From: Paractinoplanes tereljensis
GTDB lineage: Bacteria > Actinomycetota > Actinomycetes > Mycobacteriales > Micromonosporaceae
Assembly (NCBI RefSeq): GCF_016862435.1
Contig: NZ_BOMY01000002.1
Coordinates: forward strand, 124,001-188,000
DNA length: 64,000 nt
Reading direction: 5' to 3'
This document shows, in pieces, positions 27,692 to 34,842 of the stretch. The position numbers and the translations under genes were made by a program. Position 1 is the first letter of the stretch. Every line of letters begins with the position of its first letter. The notes under the pieces were generated by a model that saw only the letters and a list, made by a program, of their open reading frames with translations, was not told where the DNA came from and did no database searches.

Positions 27692-28348
27692 TCACACCCT
27701 GCGTCCCAGCAGCACCTCGAGCCCGTCCAGGATGCGCTCGAGCCCGAAGGTGAACGCCTGGTCGGGGGTGCCCGGGTCGGCTACCGCGGCCGCGATCGCC
27801 GGGAAGCGGTCGGCATGCTCCCGCAGGACCAGGGTCATGGCCTCGGTCATCATCTGCTCGCCGCCCTTCTGGCCGGCGATGGCTCTTACGTGGCCGGCGA
27901 TGGTGGCGATCGCGTCCATCCGCTCGCCGCCGGTCAGGCCTTCTGGCAGGACTTTCAGGGCGCTTTCCAGCCAGCTCAGCTCTACCGGGCCGATGGCGCG
28001 GGTGCCGGTGCTGGCTTCTAGCGCCCAGGCGTGTCCGAAATATCGGCCTAAGAGGGTCTGCGCCCATTCTGTTAGCGCTTCCCGCCATGGCCTTTGGGAC
28101 AAGTCGGGCGGGTCGCCGATTCCCCGCTCCAGCATGGCCGCGACCATCTCGGCCTTGCCTGGCAGATAGCGGTAGAGGGACATCTTTGTGTAGCCCAGGT
28201 CGGCGGCCACTCGCTGCATCGAGACGGCGGCCAGGCCCTCGGCGTCGGCTATCGCGATCGCGGCGTCGGCGATCTGGTCGAGGGTCAGGGTCGGCTTCGG
28301 GCCGCGGGCCGGCTTCGGGCGCTCGTGCCAGAGGAATTCGACAGACAT
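27692..28348 (-). CDS. TetR/AcrR family transcriptional regulator
   Basis: The 218-residue protein has an N-terminal TetR HTH (residues about 22-70: LDQIADAAIAIADAEGLAAV, then DLGYTKMSLYRYLPGK) and a helical ligand-binding domain with REALTEWAQTLLGRYF and a late FGLERILDGLE, as in TetR proteins of the TetR_C type. The ATG at 28348 has GAGAGAGGG upstream. It is divergent from the FAD monooxygenase gene across 63 bases, which makes that gene its most likely target. The symporter behind it may also be under its control. Confidence 0.9.
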   Translation of the reverse strand: MSVEFLWHERPKPARGPKPTLTLDQIADAAIAIADAEGLAAVSMQRVAADLGYTKMSLYRYLPGKAEMVAAMLERGIGDPPDLSQRPWREALTEWAQTLLGRYFGHAWALEASTGTRAIGPVELSWLESALKVLPEGLTGGERMDAIATIAGHVRAIAGQKGGEQMMTEAMTLVLREHADRFPAIAAAVADPGTPDQAFTFGLERILDGLEVLLGRRV

Positions 28349-28411
28349 GTTGCCCTCTCTCCAAACAGCGTCTACCGTACACAGAAGTAATTGCGTATGG
28401 AGGACACAGTT

Positions 28412-29590
28412 ATGCGAATCCTGATCTCGGGCGCCAGCATCGCCGGGCCCGCCCTTGCCTACTGGCTCGGCCGCTACGGCTTCCAGGCGACCATCGTCGA
28501 GGTGGCGCCTTCCCTGCGCACCGGTGGTAACGCGGTCGACTTTCGTGGGCAGCTTCATATGGGTGTGCTGGAGAAAATGGGGGTGTTGCCGGCTCTGCGA
28601 GCGGTGCAGACCGGGGGTAATGCGATGCGGTTCGTCGACGGGGACGGGCGGAAGCTGATGGAGTGGCCTGCCGGGCTGGCCGGTGGGGACCTTGAAGTTC
28701 AGCGCGGGGCGCTGTCTCGGATTCTGTGTGCAGCCGCTGACGGGACCGAATACCTGTTCGGGGATCGGATCGCTGCCCTGTCCGAGGATGCCGGCGGGGT
28801 TGACGTGCGGTTCGCCAGCGGGGTGGAACGGCGGTTCGATCTCGTTATCGGGGCCGACGGGGTGCACTCGGGGGTGCGGCGGCTGGTGTTCGGGCCGGAG
28901 GAGCAGTTCGTCAAGCACCTCGGGTATTACGTGGCCGGGTGGGACGTGGCCAATGAATGGGGGGTCGGGAAGGACAGCCTGTTGCACAACCTGCCGGGGC
29001 GGATGCTCAGCGTCGGGGGCAATCAGCACGATCCGTCGCGGGCGGGGGCGTTCGCGGTGTTCCGCTCCCCTCTGCTTCGTTACGACCGGCATGACCGGGG
29101 GGCGATGCACGAGATTTTGCGTTCTCGGTTTGCCGGGATGGGGTGGTTGGCGCCGTCGTTGCTTGATGGGCTGGACGGGGCTTCCGACTTCTACTTCGAC
29201 CAGATCTGCCGGGTTGACAATCCGGGGTGGAGTCGGGGGCGGGTTGCTCTGGTGGGGGACGCGGCCTGTGGGGCGACCATCGGCGGGCAGGGGAACGGGA
29301 CTGCCCTTGTCTCCGCTTATGTGCTGGCCGGGGAGTTGGCGGCGGCGGGGGGTGACCATCGGGTGGCGTTCGCTGCCTATGAGAAGCGGATCGGGAAGTT
29401 TGCTCGGGGGACGCAGAAGGGTGGGGACACCACTGGGATGTTCCTGGCTCCTAAGACGGATCGGGGGATCCGGGTGCGGAACTATATGAACAATCAGAAG
29501 TGGTTCCTGGATCTGACGTTCAAGATCGCAGCGGATCGGAGTAGTTCGTTTGAGCTGCCGGATTACGCCGGGGTTGGCGTTTCTCGGTAG
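28412..29590 (+). CDS. FAD-dependent monooxygenase
   Basis: The 392-residue protein is a class A flavoprotein monooxygenase (PHBH/TetX-like). It shows the Rossmann motif ISGASIAGPALAYWL at the N-terminus, the conserved ADGVHSGVR (DG motif) and GDAACGATIGGQGNG, which binds the FAD ribityl chain. It should hydroxylate an aromatic compound or a drug such as a tetracycline or rifamycin; the substrate cannot be named. GGAGG is eight bases before ATG 28412; a longer start at 28391 overlaps that site. From about 28,600 the codon use shifts to more G-rich, less C-rich third positions than its neighbours. The divergent TetR gene probably controls it. Confidence 0.88.
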   Translation: MRILISGASIAGPALAYWLGRYGFQATIVEVAPSLRTGGNAVDFRGQLHMGVLEKMGVLPALRAVQTGGNAMRFVDGDGRKLMEWPAGLAGGDLEVQRGALSRILCAAADGTEYLFGDRIAALSEDAGGVDVRFASGVERRFDLVIGADGVHSGVRRLVFGPEEQFVKHLGYYVAGWDVANEWGVGKDSLLHNLPGRMLSVGGNQHDPSRAGAFAVFRSPLLRYDRHDRGAMHEILRSRFAGMGWLAPSLLDGLDGASDFYFDQICRVDNPGWSRGRVALVGDAACGATIGGQGNGTALVSAYVLAGELAAAGGDHRVAFAAYEKRIGKFARGTQKGGDTTGMFLAPKTDRGIRVRNYMNNQKWFLDLTFKIAADRSSSFELPDYAGVGVSR

Positions 29591-29594
29591 GGGG

Positions 29595-29683
29595 TTCGGG
29601 GCGAAGCCCCGGACCCGGCCGGGTCGTCGGTGGACGCTGCTTGCGGTCAAAGCTTCGGGGCGCTGCCCCGGACCCCGGCCGGG
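29595..29683. repeat. Two copies of a CGGGGC-N3-GCCCCG hairpin motif
   Basis: TTCGGGGCGAAGCCCCGGAC (29595-29614) and TTCGGGGCGCTGCCCCGGAC (29654-29673) are each followed by C-rich GGCCGGG. Their loops differ but both stems are kept, a sign of selection or of a dispersed palindromic family. Such hairpins are common intergenic repeats in actinomycetes. Confidence 0.65.
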
Positions 29684-29741
29684 CGCTCGGAGATCCGCGC
29701 GTTTGTGCTTCGGGCTTTGTTTGTGGCTGGGGTTAGGGCGG

Positions 29742-29872
29742 GGCTTGGGGATCTCCTCGCGGCGGCACTTGAAGCGATCACACCGGCGGCCGGTGCGCAA
29801 GCAAAACCCCGCTTGCACACCAACCACCGGCGCGATTGGGCGGGCGTGCCGCCGCGAGGAGATCCCCAAGCC
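29742..29872. repeat. 131-base element with perfect 27-base inverted ends
   Basis: Positions 29742-29768 and 29846-29872 are exact inverted copies (outer end GGCTTGGGGATCTCCTCGCG). The 77-base interior contains a second, imperfect inverted pair, GTGCGCAAGC and GCTTGCACAC. No target-site duplication is visible at the ends. It looks like a miniature inverted-repeat element or a large extragenic palindrome. Confidence 0.7.
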
Positions 29873-30080
29873 AAAACCAGGGTGTGCGAACTGTCGTGGA
29901 GGTGGCCACGCTGTCGTCGTTGGCCACCCGAGGCGCGCCGCCCGCTGCCGCCGCCCGCCGGGGCCCCGCGCCACCCGCGCCACCCGCGCCGATCTTGTGG
30001 AGTTGGCGTTCGGAGCTGACGGGAACTCCACGCCCTTGGCCGTTTGGCTCGGGTGCCGTACTCGCCGGGGAGTTTGGGGG

Positions 30081-30866
30081 TCAGCTGGCCAGGGCCTCGT
30101 CTATCGACAGGCGGGTCAGCTCGGGGTGGGTCACCCACGGGAAATGGCCGGCGTCTGGCAGCCAGATGATTGAGGCGTTGGGGAGCCAATCTGCCAGGAC
30201 GTGTGGGGCGGCCAGGCCCGTCACCACGTCTCGGTCGGCGGCGATGATGCTTACCGGGACGCCTACCGCGGCCAGGTCGCCTGGGTCCAGTGCTGCGGAC
30301 CAGAATTCGGCCTCGTAGTCGGCTGTTGCCTCGGGGCGGGACGCATGCGCCCGTACCTCGGGGGTGTCCGTCGCGTAGATCAGTGGCATCAGGCCGGGTA
30401 GGTCGTCCGCGTCCCATGCCGCCTTGGCTGCGGGGTACCAGGGCTCGGCGGAGAACCAGCGCTTTACCAATACGTCCTGGGTTGGCTCGTCGGCGCCCTG
30501 CGGGATCGGCTTTCGGGACGGAGTGAGCAGGACCAGGCGGGACACCCGGGACGGGTGCCTTGCCGCATAAGCCAGCACCGGCCAGGCGCCGGCGGAATGG
30601 CCCAGCACGTCCAGTCGCTCGGCGCCCAGGTGCACTCGGAGCAGTTCCAGGTCGTCGGCCAGGTCGCTGAAAGCGCACGGCGTGGCCGGTTCGGACTCGC
30701 CGGTGCCGCGCGGGTCCAGCAGCACCAGCGTGTGCGCTACCCCGCCCAAGTCGTCCAGATAGGACGCCGGGCGGCCGGGACCACCCGGATGACAGATCAG
30801 CGGGGGTCCCTCCCCGCGCAGCTCGTAATGCAACTCCGTGCCAGCGGCAGACGTGAAGACCCCCAT
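30081..30866 (-). CDS. Alpha/beta hydrolase, proline iminopeptidase-like
   Basis: The 261-residue protein is an alpha/beta-hydrolase with CHPGGPG (HGGPG-type oxyanion loop, as in proline iminopeptidases), DPRGTGES, the nucleophile elbow GHSAGAW, Asp in IAADRD and His in DAGHFPW. It has no signal peptide. Its ATG overlaps nothing upstream, and its stop precedes no gene closely. It follows... in transcription order it is first read last: the LLM gene, then the HAD gene, then this one, with an overlap of one base (TGATG) to the HAD start region. The operon suggests a shared small-molecule pathway. Confidence 0.85.
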   Translation of the reverse strand: MGVFTSAAGTELHYELRGEGPPLICHPGGPGRPASYLDDLGGVAHTLVLLDPRGTGESEPATPCAFSDLADDLELLRVHLGAERLDVLGHSAGAWPVLAYAARHPSRVSRLVLLTPSRKPIPQGADEPTQDVLVKRWFSAEPWYPAAKAAWDADDLPGLMPLIYATDTPEVRAHASRPEATADYEAEFWSAALDPGDLAAVGVPVSIIAADRDVVTGLAAPHVLADWLPNASIIWLPDAGHFPWVTHPELTRLSIDEALAS

Positions 30867-31519
30867 CAGCGGAGCCTATCGATCGCTTCCACTGTCAGCT
30901 CGCCCAAATCTGACACCACCAGGCTTGCCAGGGCAAGGGCGTCGGCGGCGGGTGGGTAGACGCCGTGCGGGACGGCCACCACCGCCAGGCCGGCTCGGCC
31001 GGCCGAGCGCAGGCCGTTGCTGGAGTCCTCGACGGCGGCGCACGTCTCGGGGGCGAAACCCAGCTTCTCGGCGGCGGCCAGGTAGACGTCCGGGTGTGGC
31101 TTGCCGCGCGGCACCTCTTCGGTGGAGAGCGTCACCTGGAACGCTTCGCTTAATCCGGCAGTCGCCAGCACCTGGTCGATCAGGATGCGGGCCGACGAGC
31201 TGGCCAGGGCGATCGGGTAACGCTCGCCGATGCGCCGCACCGAATCTACCGAGCCGGGGATCAGCGGCAGGTCATTCTTGTATTTCTCGGCCATCCGGCT
31301 GAGCACGTCGTCGGCTACCTCGGTGGGGGTGCGCGGCACCCCTACCTCCTCGGCCAGGTGGGTCGACCACTCGGGGGTGCTCATCCCCATCATCCGGTCC
31401 TGGCTGTCCGGCAGGAACTCGCGGCCGTATGAAGCTACGTAGTCGCGGCGGACCTCCTCCCAGACCTCCTCGGAGTCGATGATGACGCCGTCCAGGTCGA
31501 AAACGACGGCGTTGATCAC
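30866..31519 (-). CDS. HAD-IA family phosphatase/phosphoglucomutase-like
   Basis: The 217-residue enzyme has the HAD motifs in order: nucleophile Asp8 and Asp10 in FDLDGVIIDSE, Ser in ALASSSA, Lys in RGKPHPDVY and the acidic VEDSSNG. The helical cap between motifs I and II places it with beta-phosphoglucomutase-like phosphatases. It would dephosphorylate or isomerise a sugar phosphate. Its start overlaps the LLM gene stop by four bases (ATGA) and its stop shares one base with the next start, so the three genes form a tightly coupled operon. Confidence 0.9.
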   Translation of the reverse strand: MINAVVFDLDGVIIDSEEVWEEVRRDYVASYGREFLPDSQDRMMGMSTPEWSTHLAEEVGVPRTPTEVADDVLSRMAEKYKNDLPLIPGSVDSVRRIGERYPIALASSSARILIDQVLATAGLSEAFQVTLSTEEVPRGKPHPDVYLAAAEKLGFAPETCAAVEDSSNGLRSAGRAGLAVVAVPHGVYPPAADALALASLVVSDLGELTVEAIDRLR

Positions 31520-32382
31520 AGCGCCTCGACCGCGGGGATGATCTCCTTCCGGAAGATCTCGAGCTGGTTGGTGTCGTAGACGTTGCGCACGCCGCCGTGT
31601 CCGACCGTGAAGCCCAGCTTGGCCAGGCCGGACAGGTCCTCGATGATCTGGCCGGGGGTCTGCGCGGACAGGTCGAACCGGTACATGACGGTCTTCTCGA
31701 TCTCGTCGTAGTCGCGGCCGACGTCGTCGCAGTGCGCCTTGAGCACGTCGAGCTTGTGCTGCACCTCGGGGCCGGGGAACAGGTTGGTGGCGTCGGCGTA
31801 CTGCGCGACCAGGCGCAGCGTCTTCTTCTCGCCACCGCCGCCGATCAGGATCGGCAGGCGCGGCTTGGCCAGCGGCGCCGGCACGTTGAGCACCCGGCCG
31901 AGCTGGTAGTGCTTGCCCTCGAAGGCGGTCTCGTCGCCGTCGAACATCTGCCGGCAGATCCGCAGCGTCTCCTCGAGCCGCTCGAACCGCTCCTTGGTGG
32001 AGGGGAAGAACAGGCCGAGGCCCTTCGACTCCTCCTCGTTCCAGGCGGCGCCGATGCCGAGGATGGCCCGACCCCCGGAGAGCACGTCAAGCGTGGTGAC
32101 GGCCTTGGCGAGCAGGCCCGGGTCGCGGTAGGAAACGCCGGTGACCAGGGTGAGCAGCTTCGCGGTGCTGGTGTGGGCGGCGATGAAGCCGAGCGCGGTA
32201 TAGGCCTCGAGCATGTCCATCTCGGGCGGACCGTTGACTCCGATCTGCCAGACGTGGTCCATCACGCTGATCCGTTCGAAGCCGGCTTCGTCGGCCGCGG
32301 AGGCCACGTCGGCGAGCACCGAGGCGAGCCGAGGGGCGCCGTCCGGCCAGGTGAAGTTCGAGATGTGCAGGCCAAGTTTCAC
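31516..32382 (-). CDS. LLM class F420-dependent oxidoreductase
   Basis: The 288-residue TIM-barrel protein belongs to the luciferase-like (LLM) group that uses F420 in actinomycetes. Features are LGLHISNFTWPDGAP at the N-terminus, MDHVWQIG, TLVTGVSYRDPGLLAKAVTTLDVLSGGR (family core) and ILIGGGGEKKTLRLVA. The start is a GTG with GGAGG nine bases before it. It leads the operon with the HAD and hydrolase genes. The substrate is unknown. About 230 bases of apparent promoter region without other genes separate it from the divergent glycosyltransferase. Confidence 0.88.
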   Translation of the reverse strand: MKLGLHISNFTWPDGAPRLASVLADVASAADEAGFERISVMDHVWQIGVNGPPEMDMLEAYTALGFIAAHTSTAKLLTLVTGVSYRDPGLLAKAVTTLDVLSGGRAILGIGAAWNEEESKGLGLFFPSTKERFERLEETLRICRQMFDGDETAFEGKHYQLGRVLNVPAPLAKPRLPILIGGGGEKKTLRLVAQYADATNLFPGPEVQHKLDVLKAHCDDVGRDYDEIEKTVMYRFDLSAQTPGQIIEDLSGLAKLGFTVGHGGVRNVYDTNQLEIFRKEIIPAVEAL

Positions 32383-32611
32383 AGCCGTTGTCCTCCGACC
32401 AAGAGATAGATCGCAACGGTTGAAACCCTACCCCCAACCCCCCTTTCTTGTACGGACAGTAGCTGCGCGACCGCCGAGCACCCTCCGTTACCGCATTTCC
32501 GGAGTCCGGTTCGGTCCTCCGGTAGGCATCGCCTCGACCGTTCCGATGAGTTGCGATTCGGTTGCCGACCGGTAGCTTCGAAGATCAGCAGTCACCGTAA
32601 GGAGCACCGCC

Positions 32612-33835
32612 ATGCCTCCTTCGCCGCATATCCCAGCGACGAGCCGTTACCGACGATCATCACCCTCCGTGAGCGTGGTGATACCGGTGCGCGACCCCGG
32701 CGGCCTTCCGCTGATGCTGCGCGGTCTGCCCGCCGTCGACGAGGTCATCGTGGTCACCGACGGCCCGGCCGCCGACACGGCCGCGGTCGTCCGCTCCGCC
32801 CGGCCGGACGCCCTGGTGATCCGGCCCGGCCGGCACGGCTCCGGCAACGCCCTGGCCAGTGGGGTCGCCGCCAGCAGCGGCGATGTCGTGATCACGCTGA
32901 ACGGGGACGGCTCGACCGACCCGGCCGAGATCCCCCGCTACGTGGCCGCGCTGACCGACGGCGCCGACGTCGCGCTGGGTTCCCGTTACCGCCCGGGCGG
33001 CCGGGACCTGACCGGTGGCCGGTTCCGCCGCTGGTTCAACATGCTCCTGATCTGGGTGGTCAACGCGCTGTTCGGCACGCGCCGCACCGACCCCGGTTTC
33101 GGCTACGCCGCCTTCTGGAGGGACGCCATCGACCGCCTCGATCTGCCCGACCCGTCCGCCCGGCACGCCACCGCCTGGGGCGACGGCCCGGAGATGCAGC
33201 CGCTGCTCGCGGTGCGCCCGGCCGCCCGCGGCCTGCAGGTCACCGAGGTGGGCAGCGTGGCGTACCCGAGGATGAACAGTGGCGAGCGGGCCGGCCTGCG
33301 GCACTGGTTCCGGGTGATCACCGCCGAGTACCGGCTGCGCCGCGGCCGGCACACCGGCTCCGACGCCGCGATGGCCGACCCGAACGCGTCGACCGTGCCG
33401 ATGTCGCCGGGCTGGCGGCAGTCCGACCGGCAGCCGACCGGCGAGCCGCTGTGGGGTCCGCCGCGCCGCCGGCCGTCGCCCGGCCGCGATCTGTGGCGGG
33501 CCGGCGAGAACCCGGCCCCGCACACGTCGACCCGGCCCACCGGCAACGGCAAACCACACTCCTGGCGGTCCAGTTACCCGGGAGCCGCCGGACCGGGCCC
33601 CGGCAGTCGCACCGCCGACCTGAAGCCGCGGTCGGCCGAGGATCACCGCCTCGACCCGGCCAAGGCACGGTCGCTCCCGCCGCAGCCGGCCGCCAACCGT
33701 GAGGTGGGCGCCAAGCGCCGCCGGCTGGAGACCTACCGCCAGCGCCCTGACCTGCGCCTGATCAACGGCCAGGGCACCGGCGGCCCGCGCACCCGGAGCG
33801 GCCGCCTGCGCCCCGTCCCGCGGGAAAATCCTTAG
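32612..33835 (+). CDS. Family 2 glycosyltransferase with long basic tail
   Basis: The 407-residue protein has a GT-A domain (about 15-235): VSVVIPVRDP, EVIVVTDG, GKGNAL-like GSGNALASG and the metal/nucleotide motif NGDGSTDPAEI. RRWFNMLLIWVVNALFG may lie at the membrane. This resembles transferases that move a sugar to dolichol- or polyprenyl phosphate. The last 150 residues are rich in Arg, Pro and Gly, lack hydrophobic segments and look disordered. AAGGAG precedes the ATG. Its stop overlaps that of the convergent fgd gene by four bases. The acceptor is unknown. Confidence 0.88.
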   Translation: MPPSPHIPATSRYRRSSPSVSVVIPVRDPGGLPLMLRGLPAVDEVIVVTDGPAADTAAVVRSARPDALVIRPGRHGSGNALASGVAASSGDVVITLNGDGSTDPAEIPRYVAALTDGADVALGSRYRPGGRDLTGGRFRRWFNMLLIWVVNALFGTRRTDPGFGYAAFWRDAIDRLDLPDPSARHATAWGDGPEMQPLLAVRPAARGLQVTEVGSVAYPRMNSGERAGLRHWFRVITAEYRLRRGRHTGSDAAMADPNASTVPMSPGWRQSDRQPTGEPLWGPPRRRPSPGRDLWRAGENPAPHTSTRPTGNGKPHSWRSSYPGAAGPGPGSRTADLKPRSAEDHRLDPAKARSLPPQPAANREVGAKRRRLETYRQRPDLRLINGQGTGGPRTRSGRLRPVPRENP

Positions 33836-34830
33836 GCGCGCTCGCGCAGCTTCGGCAGGATCTGCTCGGAGTACAACCGCAGGAAGCGCTCCTGGTCGGG
33901 CCCGGGGGCGTGGAAGACCAGGTGCTTGAAGCCCATGTCGAGGTAATCGGTGATGCGCAGGGCGTGCTCCTCCGGGTCGGACGAGCAGATCCAGCGGGTC
34001 ATCGTGCGCTCGACCGGCAGCGCGTCGGACAGCCGCTGCATCTCGATCGGGTCCTCGACGCCGGTCTTCTCGTCCGGCGTCAGGGCCAGCGCACCCCAGT
34101 AGCGGGTGTTGTTGCGGGCCTGCTCGATGTCCTCGTCGAAGGACACCTTGACCTCGATCATCAGGTCCAGGTCGTCGACCTTGCGACCGGCCTTCTCGGC
34201 GCCCTCGCGCACGGCCGGCAGCAGCGTCTCGGTGTAGAGCTCGGCGCCCTTGCCGCTGGTGGTGATGAAGCCGTCGGAGATCCGGCCGGCCAGCCGGGTG
34301 GCGGCCGGGCCGGACGCGCCGATATAGATCGGGACCGGCGTCTCCGGCTTGTCGTAGATCGTGGCGTTCTCGACCCGGTAGAACTGGCCCTCGCTGGTCA
34401 CCCGGTCTTCCTGCCACAGCTTCTGGATCAGCAGCACGGCCTCCTTGAGCCGGGCGAACCGCTCCTTGCCGTCCGGCCACGGGATGCCCAGCGGCACCTC
34501 GTTGAGCGACTCGCCGGAGCCCACGCCGAGCACCACCCGGCCCGGCGCCAGGCAACCCAGCGTGGCGAACGCCTGGGCTACCACCGCCGGGTGGTAGCGG
34601 AACGTCGGGGTCAGCACGCTGGTGCCGATCAGCACCCGCTCGGTGCGGGCGGCGAGGGCGCCGAGCCACGGCAGGGCGGCCGGGGCGTGCCCGTCGTCGT
34701 GCCGCCACGGCTGCAGGTGATCTGACGTGAAGACCGAGTCGAAGCCCAGTTCCTCGGCCAGCACGCCGTATTTGAGAAGCTCCGCCGGGGCGAACTGCTC
34801 CGCCGAGGCCTTGTACCCGAACCGAATCAT
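33832..34830 (-). CDS. fgd: F420-dependent glucose-6-phosphate dehydrogenase
   Basis: Fgd oxidises glucose 6-phosphate to 6-phosphogluconolactone and is the main source of reduced F420. The 332-residue sequence follows mycobacterial Fgd1 closely at the N-terminus (FGYKASAEQF, FTSDHLQPWRH). Asp37, His38, Trp42 and Glu107 (GSGESLNE) match the known active-site Asp39, His40, Trp44 and Glu109. Some LLM relatives in actinomycetes share this motif but act on other substrates, so the sugar specificity is probable rather than certain. The gene begins nine bases after the sigma-factor fusion gene and has its own likely leaderless promoter. Confidence 0.88.
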   Translation of the reverse strand: MIRFGYKASAEQFAPAELLKYGVLAEELGFDSVFTSDHLQPWRHDDGHAPAALPWLGALAARTERVLIGTSVLTPTFRYHPAVVAQAFATLGCLAPGRVVLGVGSGESLNEVPLGIPWPDGKERFARLKEAVLLIQKLWQEDRVTSEGQFYRVENATIYDKPETPVPIYIGASGPAATRLAGRISDGFITTSGKGAELYTETLLPAVREGAEKAGRKVDDLDLMIEVKVSFDEDIEQARNNTRYWGALALTPDEKTGVEDPIEMQRLSDALPVERTMTRWICSSDPEEHALRITDYLDMGFKHLVFHAPGPDQERFLRLYSEQILPKLRERA

Positions 34831-34842
34831 GGTTCGAATCTA
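34831..34842 (-). promoter_or_regulatory. Minus-10 box of a leaderless fgd promoter
   Basis: TAGATT (34842-34837) ends six bases before the ATG of fgd. The TAG is at the same time the stop codon of the upstream sigma-factor fusion gene. No clear minus-35 was found. Confidence 0.5.

Larger units (their letters stand above)
29591..30080. other. 490-base repeat-rich gap
   Basis: No credible gene lies between the monooxygenase and the hydrolase. The left part holds two copies of a GC-rich hairpin motif and the middle a 131-base element with perfect 27-base inverted ends. The remainder (29873-30080) is GC-rich with proline- and arginine-coding frames on both strands that lack starts. Confidence 0.65.

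Noticed and set aside
29595..29872. CRISPR-like array
   Set aside because: There are only two direct copies of a palindromic motif and one inverted pair, with no regular spacers and no cas genes.
27692..30031. TetR gene extended to 779 codons
   Set aside because: The extra 561 codons cover the divergent monooxygenase gene in antisense. The TetR fold begins at the ATG at 28348, which has a ribosome site.
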